Shown piece by piece: positions 36,600 to 49,417 of a stretch of DNA of 64,000 bases. Source of the stretch: Cryptomeria japonica (Eukaryota > Streptophyta > Pinopsida > Cupressales > Cupressaceae); assembly GCF_030272615.1 (NCBI RefSeq), contig NC_081412.1:671114852-671178851 (forward strand), in the 5' to 3' direction. Under the pieces are notes generated by a model, which saw nothing but the letters and a program-made list of their open reading frames with translations, ran no database searches and was not told the origin of the DNA. The translations under genes and the position numbers were made by a program. The stretch's first letter is position 1; every line of letters starts with the position of its first letter.

Positions 36600-36725
36600 T
36601 TATATATGTATATATGTATATATGTATATATAGATATATAGACACATATACATATATACATACATATATACATATATATAGATATATACATAGATATATA
36701 CACATATATATATAGATATATATAC
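36474..36725. repeat. Compound CA/GT/TA microsatellite, left side
   Basis: CA, TG and many TATATG/TATA units run directly into the solo LTR. Confidence 0.9.
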
Positions 36726-37169
36726 TGTGAGATTTTGCCAAGATCAAGAGGCAATGGAAAACACAAATAAGAGACAAAATATATGATAAGAATAAATTGT
36801 ATTCTATCAAGACGCAAAATATGATCAACTAGATCATTACAAGATATATATTGATTGTCCGTACAAACAATGTAGACGAGCTTTCTTATATAGGCAAGGC
36901 TTATGGATATGTGAGCACACAAACATGACATGTGGATCAATCAGAAATAAGGGTAGGTAGGAGAAATAATATAATATTCCACATGAGGTGGAATGTAACA
37001 ACAAGATAAGATCAACACCATAAAAGGTAAAAATTCTCCTACACACACTATCCCAATGTGACACAAACATCCAAGTGTCTCATACCCAAACTACTATGAA
37101 ATGCATGTACCTAAGTTAGCTTAAGTAAGGTGTAATAATATCGAAGATGAATAGTTATTTATACCAACA
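36726..37169 (-). mobile_element. Solo LTR of the Copia B family
   Basis: It starts TGTGAGATTTTGCCAAGATC and ends TTTATACCAACA. It aligns throughout to the 480-bp Copia B LTR with many substitutions and small deletions. No internal sequence adjoins it. Flanks TATAC (36721-36725) and AATAC (37170-37174) may be a decayed target duplication. Same orientation as Copia B. Confidence 0.88.
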
Positions 37170-37224
37170 AATACATATATATATATATACATACATACAC
37201 ACATATATATCTATATACACATAC

Positions 37225-37263
<39 letters not shown>

Positions 37264-37288
37264 TACGTATATATAGATCTATATATAC

Positions 37289-37324
<36 letters not shown>
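37170..37324. repeat. Compound TA/CATA microsatellite, right side
   Basis: CATA, ACATAT and TA units. It appears to be the continuation of 36474-36725, interrupted by the solo LTR. Confidence 0.9.
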
Positions 37325-38613
37325 TCAGTCAGAAGATCTCTATCTTTAAGCATGGGCCAAACTAATCAATATCTATCTATGGAAGGGGAATTGTTCACTA
37401 CTGGAGCTACCGATGGAGTTAGTCCGATCAGCTCAGTAATGCGTAGTAAGTACGATTTTATTTCTCAATGTCCGTAGGAAGAGAATTCATGTTGTTTTCC
37501 TGGAAAGAGAAAAGAACAGAGCTTTCGCTCGGAATCCAGCCGGCCATAGTATCTATCGCCCCATTCGGGGGCGAAGCCGCCCACCCCCACCCCCACCACC
37601 ACGGCTATGGGGCCCCTAGCTTCTCTCTTGGACATTACCCTGCATCCGTCGCTTTTCTCCAGCACTCACTTCACTCTGGTCATGGAGCAAAGGATAGAGA
37701 TCCGGAAATGAAGAAGTGCGCTCCGGTACCCCTTCTCCGAACCCACCTTTCCTTGACCGGGCGGGATGATCCCAAGGATTTGGCCGATCACAATAGGAAA
37801 TAGGTAAAAACTAATTGTTCTAAAGATTGTGGACTGGCATGAATATTGTGAGACTTTCTCGCACCAGGAAGCCGTATCGATATCCGTATCTGGGGGCGGG
37901 AGCCACTTACTATAGATAGATGCAGGTTCAGTCAGTCGGCGAAGAGCTTAGATCATGCTCATTTAATAATCAGCTCTTAAACATAATGAAGCGCTCGCCC
38001 GCCAACTAGGATTCCCAAAAGCAACTAGCCGTGAAGAGACGAAGCCCCTCTCAGATCGGTTCTACGGGAAAAGCTTTTTTCGCTTCAGGCCCTAGTGCCC
38101 GTTATTCACGTACATATATAGAAGTTCACTTTTATTATCTTCACGTAGGGGCACAGCCACCAAAGGTGAAGGCATCTGAGAAAGCACCGACAGGGGTTAT
38201 AGTAGTAAAATAGCTAAGACCTTAGCTAGCAGCAGGGCCTGTTCCGTAGTAGGTTGCATTCCTTCCTTTTCGGAGATCGATCAGGGTGGGCTTTATCCTT
38301 TCAAACAGCCGCCGGATGGAAATGGAATCTCGATGGACGACATCACATCATCAACAACTAGAATAAGGCAACCGGTCCATCCCCACCAGAAATCCCAGCT
38401 ATAGCCAAGTCAGCTCCGTTCTCGAGTAAGGAGAGTATGTTTACCAAGTCCTAGTGGCAGAATAATTTGGAACTATAATTGTAATCGTCCCATTAGGAAA
38501 GGATAAAATAGTTGATGGAGTAGGTAGGACAGGAAAAAAGAAAGCGAAAGAAAGAAAGCTCCCTTCACCAAAGGGGAGGACAAAGAAGGCGATTGCTTAG
38601 TTGACTGAATTAA
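37325..38613. other. Probable mitochondrial DNA insertion (NUMT), left part
   Basis: Composition shifts abruptly to about half GC, with the short-run, CCCCACC/GGCGGG-rich texture typical of plant mitochondrial spacer DNA. A 111-codon frame (37468-37803 plus; it contains LLRTHLSLTGRDDPKDLAD) and a 60-codon frame (38031-38213) are open, but I cannot name either gene. The left edge coincides with the microsatellite. The right edge is the TAA target site of the MITE. The organelle origin is inferred from composition and style. Confidence 0.55.
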
Positions 38614-38624
38614 GGGTGGGGTCC
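38614..38624 (+). mobile_element. Left tip of a Tourist/Harbinger-like MITE, split by the Gypsy element
   Basis: GGGTGGGGTCC, preceded by TAA (38611-38613). It joins CATGGGAGGGG at 58383 when the Gypsy element and one GGTCC copy are removed. Confidence 0.75.
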
Positions 38625-39401
38625 TGTTGATGTGTTTTTTATGTACAAAACATTTCAGAATAAAGTATCAAGTTAATTTACCCTCTCTTGAACAAAATCA
38701 CCTCAGATGCCAAGAATGAGATCAACTAAAATGATTCTAAGGTTTCTACATGTCAGATCTTGACGAGTGGGTAAGTTCATTGGTTGATGTGAATTGTTGT
38801 GTTTCACTTTGGGGACTTACGCAAATATTTGGATTATCATGAATGATGCGGAATAGGTGTGCTGACAACTTAAGATTTATCAATGAGGCTCTAGATTTAC
38901 TTCTTACTAAAAAAAGGGGAAAAAAGAATAGGGTTCAGGAAATCTATTCTAAGACTAAGAATGTAGGAAATGGTGAATGGATTTAGTGGAATCAAACCAG
39001 GCAAGGTCTCACAATCAGGTATTGACACAAGCTTAGTGCAATCATCTATGGTATACTTAATGATTTTCAGACTATTACCATCAAATGTAGACACCATCCA
39101 AGTTGATGCTTGTCAACGGACGCATAATAGTTGAAGTTATGCTTACTCAAATTCCAACTAACCACACAAGGCGCACTTACCAGCGGAAAGAGGCCAGTGG
39201 TATGGATTAAGGATTCCACACAAACGAATTCAACAAATCTTTCACTCAATCTAACATACATGAAAATAAATTTTAATTTAAATTCTAATCTAACTTGGAG
39301 GAATTCAGAACCATAAATGCAAATACAACACTTGAAGAGAAAAATCACCAACAATTGAAAAATGATTAGGATTCAAATAGCTGTAGTATATACCAACAAT
39401 T

Positions 39402-40862
39402 CTACAAAAACTCTCTCTTACAAATGAGAGACAAGGGGGCATATACATTCAGATCAATCTCTTTTGACTCTGACCAATTTGGCAATAGGATCGTCTTCTT
39501 CATTTCATTCTCATAATGTGGGTGTGTATGATCTCTATCATCTAGTATCTGATCAGGAATGAGGAAAAGTCCACATTTCCTCATGAAATCCACTGACATT
39601 CTGGACCACATTCTTCTCTTTACTACTTGTTCATCCATTAAGTTAGCCCAATAATCCTCTATGTCAACCTTATGAGTGAACTTCTCTCCTCTGATCCTTC
39701 AGACCTTCTTGTCTGGATCGAACCTTTCTCTCTTCTTGTAGGTAGCAAATCTGTAGAATGCAATCTCCTCACCTGCAGTGCTGGCAACTATGGCAGATTG
39801 GCAGACCTCTGATGTCTTCCCAACTAAAATAGGGAATGCCATTCCTGTCATGTGCTTCTCTCTCTGGATAACATCAAACTCTAGAAGCTATCTTACCACT
39901 TCCAACAATATCATTCTGTCAGTCGGATACCTAGGAAGTCTCTAGGGTTTAGATTGAAACCCATGAATCCTGAGGTATGTGAAAGTGGGGAACTATATAT
40001 ACCACGACCCATATTTCTCTATTAACTCTATTGCCTCCTTGGACAATCTTCTGTGGATTTTGCCCTGCAGCAACCGTGTGATATACATAGTGAATGCATC
40101 ATTCACTCTCTTGTAGTCTTCAATTATGTGCATACTTAACTGGGGGTAGCATTCATAATTCTTAAATTGTCCTTGCCCATTCCCGACTTCACCTTTGCAT
40201 ATTAATCCTCTGTATGAAACAAATCGTGCAAGCAGGTACACCAGGTAGGAAGTCATGGCGAATGACTTGGACCACTCTACATTCCTCAACTAAAAATCCA
40301 GATTGTCACTTATGATCTTGGACCAATTCACTAGTGTTCCTCTAAGACAATCCTGGATGAAGTAGAACATCCATCCATGAAATATTGCTCCCTGCGGCAT
40401 TCCCATCACTTTATTAAGTAGGAACATCAAATCACTATATTCCTCCTTAAAATCTACACACATAAGTGTCTTGGGAGCCTTGGAATGATGATTCCTAGGT
40501 TCAATCATCCACTCTTTATTAATTAAACTCTTGCATACACCCATCTTCTTCGTGTATCTGTCTGCATAATCTTCCTTGGTCACATCCTCCATGTCTGTAC
40601 TGCGTGGAATTTTGAGTAACTCAGCAATGACATCCACAGCAAAGTAGGCGATGACAACACCCTTCGGACTCTTGATCATTCTTGTGAGCGGATCGTAACA
40701 CTGTGCACACTCCAGGATCAACTCACTACATTGTATGGATTGTGGAAACCCAGCGGCATGGAAAATGCCACTCTTCATAATATTCGCATATGCTGGAGAA
40801 GGAACCTGATCTTTGGATCCGAACATCCGATGCTGCATCTGGTCGAAGTCCAGGAAATGCAT
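39402..40862 (-). pseudogene. LTR-encoded ORF, N-terminal part (left LTR copy)
   Basis: An ATG at 40860-40862 (MHFLDFDQMQHRMFGSKDQ) opens a frame that stays coherent for about 470 codons. It is broken by TAG at 40290-40292, a stop at 39993-39995 and a few more before 39639. Segments include VVIAYFAVDVIAELLKIPRS, FHGWMFYFIQDCLRG and RRMWSRMSVDFMRKCGLFL. The frame runs in the same sense as gag-pol. The left LTR loses the remainder by deletion at about 39444; the right LTR supplies it. No catalytic motif was recognised. The pattern of long hydrophobic/aromatic segments vaguely recalls plant mobile-domain proteins, but I do not assign it. Confidence 0.65.
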
Positions 40863-42599
40863 GTTGGTATCAATGATCTCCTTTCATCTAGATGAAATCC
40901 TGAACTCTGGATAAAATCCAGTCTCCAATATCTTCAACAACTCTTTCCTTTCCTTGTATCCTGATTTTGACATTGCACCTGTATGAAGCTGAAAGTTAGT
41001 CCTAGGATAAAAATAAATACTTGCAATCAAATCCCTGACTTTCTAAAGATTTAGTCGATTTAGAGCATGGAGTCAGGAAAATGTTCCATACACTTGGTAA
41101 ATTTTAGCAAATTACGTTCAATGTATGACAACACTAAGGCATGGAAGTCTTCCATAAAATTCATTTATACCTCCTTATGCTTAGAAAATATGCAAGCAAA
41201 AATGCAAAGGAGTATATCGGATTGATGATGACTTAGGAAAGGTGTGAAAGGTTGTGTTTTCACACAATGGATGTCTGAAGACACCTTCCGCAGTCAACAA
41301 TGGAGGTCAAAATTCTAAAGACAACCTAAGAAATTAGACTTTGAAAAACATGTTGTAATCTTCAAAATGTGCATAAAAATCAATAAAAATCAATTTTATT
41401 GATGAAAACAATCATTTTTTGGAATGTAAGTATGGCTGGTAAAATTTAGTTTTCTGAGGACAAGTTTGGAAATCGAACACTTTAGACTTACCAGCACCTT
41501 GCAAAGTGGTTTAAATCCCTGAAAATGATGAAAAATTGCTAAGGAAATAGCCCCAAGCAAATTCGCCAAAATTGGTTAGGTGGCTTGAAATGAAAATTTC
41601 TGAGGACAAATGCCTAACAGTGGAGTTTCAGACCTGCAACAGCGATAAAATGGTCTAAAAAGTGCATAGAAAACTCAAAAAAATGCCTCCAAATGCTACA
41701 TGTTTAAGTTGGAATTGGCTGGGCAATAAAAACTTAAATCTGAAAATTAATGGCAGCCATTAATGGAGGTCGAAATTTGAAGCAAACCTCTGATTTGAAG
41801 CGAATCAGGAGGCTGGAAGTGATGGCAACCACCAAGCATGCATGAAAATCATCAAAACATGGTACCAAAACACCTTCCAAGCAAAATCGAATTTTCCCCA
41901 AGTCTAGCGCCAAAAATGGAAATCTAAAAATTTGATGTCAATGGCAGCCTTGATCTGCAACAATGAAGGATATCAACAATCTGGGAAAATCGCTCAAGTT
42001 GGGGTTGGATACGCCAAACACAAAAAATTGCCTTAGCAAAAAATCAAAATTTTCAAAATTCTGAAAATTGTTGTTAATGGCAGCAATCTGCAGCAATGAA
42101 GGTCTAAACAGCGGAAAAAATGGTGGAGGAAAAATTGCCGAAGTCTTCAATCAAGAATTTGCCAACTTTTACCAAAAATTGCAAAATTTGGAATAAAATC
42201 GCCAAACTTAGCAAAATTGAAAATCTGAAACTGGTCTTTAATGGCAACCAGGGAAGAATAAATCAGCAAGCTGGAAAAAATGGAGGAAAATAAATCGTCA
42301 ATCCCACACTTCACAAAAACGCATTGCTAAAAAAATTCGCCCAACTTGGAGAAAAATCGCTTTCATGGAGACACCTGGCAGAAATAATAATAAAATAATG
42401 CTGAAGTTTATCTCATATACTTGCTTTCATCTTTCACTTTCACCACACAAGCAATGTGGAATAAAAAACACTTGTATAAATACTTGCTTGGTGAAACCCT
42501 AACTTGCTTCTAGAAGGTTCAAACATTTAATAATTATTGCAAGTTATTAAATTTGCTTTTAAATTTTAAATAATCATTTAACAATTATTTAAAAGCAAT

Positions 42600-43480
42600 C
42601 AAAATGGGGCTTTTTATTAAAATATTGCAATTTAAATTCAAAATAAAGCCTCTAGGGGAAAATCGCTATAGGTTGGGATTAAAAAATCCCTTCAAAAATC
42701 ATTTAAGTGTCAAAATTTGCCCCATAGGGGAAATTCAACCCATGCTTGGACAAAAATCCATGCTCAAAATCATCAAAATGCACATAAAAATCATCCCAGG
42801 GGAAAATCGATATTAGTTTGGACAAAAATCCAGACAAAAAATGCACTCATTTTGCAAAAATCACCCCCCAGGGGAAATTCGATGGGTGTCTGGACAAAAA
42901 TCCACACTCAAAACTCACTTAACTTGGAAAATACCTCTCTGGTGGAAAATCGACCTCAGTCTAGACAAAAATCCGGACTCAAAACCCTTCATAATGTTCC
43001 CAGTGGAAAATCGATCCCTGTCTGGATAAAAATCCGGACAAAAAACTCTTCATAATGTTTCCAGTGGAAAATCGATCCCTGTCTGGATAAAAATCCGGAC
43101 AAAAAACTCTTCATAATGTTCCCAGTGGAAAATCGATCCCTGTCTGGATAAAAATCCGGACAAAAATCGTCACTTAGTTGTCACAAAAATCGTGGTGGAA
43201 AATCGACCCAGGCATGGAATTATCCTTGCACTCTAGTCTGCACTCCCAGGGGAAATTCGATGGCAGTCTGGATAAATCCTGACACTTAGCCAAATTTTAG
43301 CATTTCCAGGGGAAAATCGCTCCAGGTGTGGATAAACAGTGGGGGAAATTAGTGGCCAGTATGGATTCCAGGGGAAACCCATGTGTAGTATGGATTTTGA
43401 GTGGGGGAATGGGTTGGGTAGTCTGGAATGTGAGGGGAAAATCATCTCTAGTATGGATTTTGACCCTTTAACCCTTGGAA
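42600..43480. repeat. LTR tandem-repeat array (left copy)
   Basis: Divergent units share GGGGAAAATCGA, GTCTGGA and CAAAAATCC. Within them a 61-bp unit is repeated almost exactly, with GTGGAAAATCGATCCCTG starting at 43003, 43064 and 43125. In the element's sense the array lies about 0.5-1.3 kb into the LTR. Confidence 0.9.
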
Positions 43481-43959
43481 TATGAATTTTCCTTAGGATT
43501 TTATCATTTTAACCACTCAAAATCACTCAGCGACTTTAAATTTAACTGGTCTTAGACTAATTTTCCAAAAAAAAATATGAGCGAAATGCTAGGAAAATAT
43601 TGGAATAAAGTGTGAAACCAATTTAAATATTACCTTAGGAGCAAGAAAACAACTCTAAAAGGTCTATGAATACCTTGGCACTTTAAAATCATTGATGCAC
43701 GTGTTTGAAAACACATTAACATTCAAATGGTCTAACACTTAGACAAAACCTAGGATCATTAAAATATCATCTTTTGCAACTTGATCCTAACACTTCAAAA
43801 ACCCTAGACGAGACTAGGCATGATTAAAACTCTGAGACTCGGGCATGGGAAACGCAAAATTGCCCACGAAGTAGCCAAAACCCTAACCTAACAATGCAGG
43901 AAGCTAGCAAAGAGGGGGTCCCCATTAGCAATGGGGCGATGTGTGAAAAGGTCACAACA

Positions 43960-44818
43960 TCTGGCGACTCCACTAAGGAAATGTTCTAGAACATTTCAAG
44001 AACAAAGCTCATTCCGACACTTGGAGTCTTCAATTAATCCTTGCATAACATAGCAAAAGGCCAAAAAACTCATTTGAAAAGATGGAATCCAAGAATTGTA
44101 TCAAGTTACTTAGTCATTGATTATCCAGGTGTGTGCAATTGCGTTCATTACCTTCACGAGAATATTGTCCATACTTCGCAGGTGGCCGATTATAACCTCA
44201 CGAATATTGCTCCACTACCCACTAGGCATCTATAGCCCTAGTGGAGTTACTCGCATATTCCCACTAGCCAATTTAGATATTTCATTTCTTTGCATTTCTT
44301 TCTTTTCTTTTGATATTTCGCTTTTTGCGTACTTTCAAATTTCGTTAATTCATTTGTCTTGTAAGTAATAAACTTACTTGGGTTCGAGAACTATAATGGC
44401 ACTGAAGTAGGATATATAGATTTTTCACTAGTCACAGCTTCACCTGAGAATTTATAATAACTCGAATAAAATTAATATGTGAAATATAATAATCAAATGA
44501 TGTTAGCATCAAAATATAATAAAAGTTTTCCAATCCCGTCAAATACGGATTCAACTTATGATACACTATACAAAAACAATCTCTAATTCAAAGAACTTCA
44601 TGAAGAATAGTTCAAGAAATGGACTAAACAAAACCAGGTGAAATGCAAAGTGTGTCTTGACAACAACTCCCACATCACAAGCAGATATCCCTCAGAACCA
44701 ACACCAAAGCAAAGTCAAACCAAAACCCTAGAGCAAAACTGAAAGCAAACACTAAACTAAGGCAAACCAAAGAATACCTATTCTAACTTTGATACAAGGG
44801 GTAGGCTTCAAAAGAAAC
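43960..44818. other. Gypsy 3' untranslated region
   Basis: Between the integrase stop (44819-44821) and the 3' LTR. Directly at the LTR edge the plus strand reads TCTGGCGACTCCACTAAGGA, which resembles a primer-binding site for an element of opposite orientation. No clear purine tract is seen where one is expected on the minus strand. Confidence 0.5.
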
Positions 44819-45760
44819 CTAAGGTTGGAAGTAATGCTTGAGGAATTGTCCATTGACGGGGAACAGAACATCCTCACCAGTTAAGGTTCTCAGCTTGAAT
44901 GCATTCTCTCCCAGTAACTCAACAATCTGATAGGGGCCTTTCTATAGTTTGTCAAATTTGTCGTGATCTCCCCTTCTTTCATGGGCTTTATCCCAATATA
45001 GCACTAGGTCAGATATCCTAAAGGCTTTTACCCGTGCTTATCTGTCAAACCATCTCTTAACTACGCCCTGATGTTTGGCGAAATTCTCTAATGCTTTATC
45101 TCTTTTTTCTTCTAAATTCATCAACTGTGTCAGTCTTGTTTGCACTCTGTCTTCGCTCTCCATATAATCTTGTATGAATCTCAGTGTAGGAATTCTCAGT
45201 TATACGGGGAAGATAGGCTCTTGGCCATATACCAAAAAATATGGGGATGTCCCCAATGAATTCTTAACTCTCGTTCTATCCGCCCAAAGGGTGAATCTCA
45301 ATTGTGTGTGCCAATCCTTCAGATTTTTCTCTAACAATTTCTTAATCACACTTAGCAAATTCTTGTTCATAGATTCGGCTAACCCATTACCCTGAGGATA
45401 ATAATTTGATGAAAACTTAAGGGTTATACCATATTCAAAAGCCCAATTTGAAAATTTTAATGATGTAAAGGAAGAACCATTATCACAAACAATAGCATGT
45501 GGACAACAAAACCTGGTAATGATGTTCTCCTCTAAAAATTTAATCACGGCATCAGTTGTACATAACTTCAAAGCTTGAGCTTCTAACCATTGAGTATAGT
45601 AATCAGTCGCGGTTAGAATGTACCTATGTTGCACAGAGGAAGGTGGATTAATCATACCAATGAAGTCGATACCCTACATAGCGAAAGGTCTAGACTCGAT
45701 CACGGGCTGCAGCGACATGGCTAGATTCTTCTCTCAAACGGTAGTAACTTGGCATGTGTG
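44819..45760 (-). pseudogene. Gypsy integrase remnant
   Basis: The main open block (45655-45200) contains the three catalytic positions: Asp in ILTATDYYTQW, Asp in IVCDNGSSF and Glu in NGLAESMNKNLL. Upstream, GIDFIGM-like text follows a stop near 45675. Downstream, beyond the stop at about 45200, the frame continues through EDRVQTRLTQLMNLEEKRDKA to a chromodomain-less C-terminus ending GQFLKHYFQP at 44819. Several internal stops make it non-functional. Confidence 0.85.
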
Positions 45761-46233
45761 ACACATCTTCACATGTTCATGAGTATCTCAGAACAAGGTA
45801 GGCCAGTAATAGCCTGCTCTTAGAATTTAGTGCACAGTAGCTAAGCTTGCACCATGACCTGTCCCAAATCTATTGTGATAATGTTCCACAATCTGTTTAG
45901 CTTCATTCTTTCCAACACATCTCAAATATATTCCTTCATGATTTCTTCGGTATAAAATTGAGCCTTGTAACATAAAATGCTAACACTTCAATTTTAATGC
46001 TCTCTTCTGAGCTGGGGCCATATGCGCGGGGCATCTATGGTTCAATAAATAGCAAACAATGTCTTTATACTATTCATCTAGAGTGACATCTTCAATTGAA
46101 TAGACTTGTTGGACTAATCTGGGTCCATCAACTACTAGAGTCTGCGCTAAGGCTTGACCTCGAACAAGTCTCATTGGTTGTATCTCAATGTCGTACTCCT
46201 GGATAGTGGTGACCCAATTTCCTCTTCTTTCTC

Positions 46234-47892
46234 CTAACTCATTCTGCATAAGGAGCTCTTAACTACTGCATCTGGCACAATGGCATGAACTTTTGTCCTT
46301 AAGATGTAATGTCTAAATTTCTTTATTGCTTTCACCAAAGCATAAGCTTGTTTTTCTACGTTTGGATATCTTAGCTCCGCATTTTTCAATGGTGCACTCA
46401 TAAATGCTATGGGATGTTCATCTTTATCTTGGTTCTTCTGTGTAAGGACTGCAACACAAGTATGTTCCAAGGAGATTGAATACACATAAAAAGGCCTCGT
46501 ATAATCAGGACTGACCAAAATAGGAGCCTCAACGATGGTGGACTTGATATCTTCAAATGCTTTCTTTGCTTCTGTTGTCCAATCCATCTTGGCATCTTTC
46601 TTCAACATTTCATTCAGTGGTTGTATTATCTCAGCAAATCCAGAGATAAATTTCCTCACAAAATTAATCTTACCAAAGAAGGACTTCAGTTCTTTCTTAC
46701 TGCTCGGGAGGTTTATCTTAGATATAGCCTCAACTCTTTTTGGATCAATGGAGATTCCTTTCTCTGAGATAATATGTCCTAACAATTTACCTTTTGTAAC
46801 CTCGAATATGCATTTCTTGGGATTAAGGGATATCCCATATTTTCTGCATCTTTGAAATACCTTTCTCAAATCTTCAATGTGATCTTCTCTTTTCCTTGAG
46901 AAAATTGTAATGTCATCCATGTAAATAATGATGCATTTTCCAATTAAATCTTGAAATTCAATGTCCATAGCTCTCTAGAATGTGGCTCCAGCATTGATTA
47001 AGCCAAATGGCATCCTTCTATATGTAAACATACCCCACTTTGTGGTGAGGGCTATCTTTAATCTATCTTCATATTCTACCATCACCTAATTGTATCCTGA
47101 ATATTCATCCAAAAAGGACATCATCTGCGATCCATTCACAATCTATAAAACCTCATCCAATGATGGAAGTGGGTAGTTATCTTTTTCTGATGCTCTATTC
47201 AAATTTTTGAAATCAACACAAAGCCTTATCTCTCCACTCTTCTTTCTAACCGGGACCAAATTGGCGACCCACGTCGAGTGTCGCACAGGAAAGATAATCC
47301 TTGCTGATAACAATTTCTTCACTTCCTGATATATGAGAGGCTCCAGCAAAGGGTTCACTGGCGTCTGTCTCTGCCTAAATGGCTTACTGTCTAGTTTCAA
47401 GGGAATAGTATGTGTAATGATTGATGTGTCATATGTCTTCAAATCATCATATCCCCATGCAATCACATCAGGAAAATATCTCATGTTCTTTAGTATGCCT
47501 TCCCTTTCACTGGTTGTGCATGTTTTCCTTATGAATACATTCTTAATTTCATTGTCATTTCCCAAATTCACTATTTCATAGGCACTTCTACTTGAGTCAT
47601 GCAATCTTTCTATCTTCATTTTATCTCTATCAAACACTCTTTCTAGCTCTATCATTCCCTTAGGAATGAAGTTTGTCTTCAAATTTAGAATGCCATCTGA
47701 ATCATATTCTGCTTCTTCGGCTTCCTCTTCATCAATAACCTGACTCAGGAAAACATCTGTATTTGTGAGAAAATCCAATATATGCTTATCATCTTCAAAA
47801 ACTTGGAAATTGGTGACATTATCTGGTACGGATGGAACTGATGTGAGTTCCACTATAAACTTCTTTAATCCTTCCATGGCAATGGGTGCCAA
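46234..47892 (-). pseudogene. Gypsy reverse transcriptase and Ty3-type RNase H remnant
   Basis: N-terminal spacer, then RT: LVPVRKKSGEIRLCVDFKNL near 47200, a stop at 47143, MSFLDEYSGYN, MFTYRRMPFGL, a stop, then IIIYMDDITIFSRK near 46910. The connection FFGKINFVRKFI and the Ty3 RNase H region follow (WTTEAKKAFEDIKSTI, PFYVYSISLEHTCVAVLTQ, NVEKQAYALVKAIKKFRHYI). The catalytic Asp usually found in the YTDASD box is absent (YSISLE). It ends at 46234 with a stop. At least three in-frame stops lie in the RT. Confidence 0.88.
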
Positions 47893-47904
47893 GGAACTAG
47901 CAGC

Positions 47905-48468
47905 CTATGCAAGCGCATTTGCCACTTGATTCTGTGATCTATATATTGACTTGATATTGAAAGCATCAAAGCTCTCGATGAGATCCCATATCCTGTTGTG
48001 GTATTTTCTCAATCTTTTGTCATGGCAGACATACTGCTTCCGCACTTGTCTTACTACAATCTCTGAATCTCCAAACACATGTAAAATCTTCACTTTCTTC
48101 TAAATGGCTAACAACAATCCATGAACTAAGGATTCATACTCAGCAACATTGTTCGTACATGGAAACTGCAATCTATGGGAGGTCAAATAAGTTTCCCCAG
48201 AGGGAACTATTAATTCAAATCCGGCTCCTGACCCTTTCTTTGACTTTGAACCATCAAATCTCAATGTCCAAACTTGATCTTTGTCATGTATTTCTTCTTT
48301 GATTTTATCTGTAATTTCTTCATTTGGCCTAGGAGAGGCCTCTCTAATTTCTTCAAGTGTCAGAATTTCAGGAATTCTTTTGTGTATTTGATTCAAAGCT
48401 ACCTTGCACATTGTGCAAGAGAATTCAGAATGAGCAGTATCATGAATTCGGCACCAATTAGGCAACAA
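47905..48468 (-). pseudogene. Extra RNase H domain located before the RT
   Basis: WTLRFDGSKSKKGSGAGFEL (first Asp), NVAEYESLVHGLLLAI (Glu), a stop near 48096, then VFGDSEIVVRQVRKQY (second Asp) and FNIKSIYRSQNQVANALA, with Asn where the last Asp of ADALA usually stands. This is the RNase HI / archaeal-type RNase H fold signature used as the second RNase H of Tat/Ogre elements. It is followed, through a stop, by the spacer leading to RT. Confidence 0.8.
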
Positions 48469-48510
48469 TAAATTTTGAATGCGAGCACGGTTGCCTAACT
48501 CAATTCCCTG

Positions 48511-49417
48511 CTAGATATTCTTGAATACAAATCCTCTGAAACTTTCAAACATATCAATTTCCTCATCTGTATCATGACCACTTTCTACTACGATTTCTGT
48601 GGAATTCACAATCTCATGATTTTCTTCTATCTTTTCAACTAGGTTTTGAAGCATCAAAACCTTTGCAACTTTTGGGCTGTAATTTCCTAGATCTGTTTCT
48701 AGGAAAATAAATTCATTGTTTTCACCATATTCTGTTATCATCAATCTTAATCTTGGGGTACTATCTATCTTGATCTGGTTTGGTACACCTCTCCATGGCA
48801 GCCACATGTGAGAGAAATCAATCGAAAAATAACCATTCAGTCTTCGTGACCAATCTTGACTCAGGAGCATGCCATATTCGTCTGGAATGTCTACAACTGA
48901 TATATCTATGAAGTGCTGGACTCTTGGATCCGTAGCCAACTGCATGAATATTTTTCAACTCTCCAATCATAGGTACCTCTGTCTTATCTAATTGTGTAAC
49001 TCTTTTACTAGTTTGTATGGGAATGAGACCCGATTTCTCGCATATAGCCTTTGGCATTACATTACTTGAAGCTCCGGAATCCACCAGGCAATTATGTAAA
49101 AGCTTGCCGAAAATCCTTACTGAAAGTAAGAATGGGGCTGGCTCATCATGATAATTCATTGCTGGCTTATCCCTATGGACTTGCAAACTTTCTTCCTTTT
49201 TCACACTTTCTTTAGAAACTTCCTCTTTTTTAACCGTGCTTTCAACATAAACAATCTCACTGTTAGGAGGGATGTCACCCTTGGTAGGATTTTCAGTTGC
49301 AAATGGTGAATCCTTAACTCTCTTTACATTATCTCTTGTGAGAAAAGCTTTGCCTTCTAGCATATCTTCTTTCTTTGGCACATCTGCCATCTTTACTAAT
49401 TCTTCTTTGTTGGGCAT
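48511..49417 (-). pseudogene. Gypsy protease remnant and linker
   Basis: The block 49417-48950 has LLSVRIFGKLLHNCLVDSG and GASSNVMPKAICEKSG, an aspartic protease active site of the retropepsin type. A frameshift near 48945 leads to IDISVVDIPDEYGMLLSQDW and SIDFSHMWLPWRGVPNQIK, the usual protease C-terminal extension in this group. It ends with a stop at 48511. Confidence 0.82.

Larger units (their letters stand above)
38625..43959 (-). repeat. 3' LTR of the Gypsy element, 5335 bp
   Basis: TGTTGATGTGTTTTTTATG to AAAAGGTCACAACA. It matches the right LTR, but lacks the segment present at about 53190-55064 of that copy. It retains 39845-41043, which the right copy lost. Confidence 0.93.

Noticed and set aside
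36461..36940. 159-aa and 119-aa minus-strand frames
   Set aside because: They cover microsatellite and solo LTR sequence.
37468..37803. 111-codon frame as a named mitochondrial gene
   Set aside because: The texture is mitochondrial-like, but I could not match the protein to any gene, so no name is given.
42604..43055. Plus-strand frames in the LTR repeat array
   Set aside because: Open only because the 61-bp and related units lack stops in these frames; the sense is opposite to the element and the text is repetitive.
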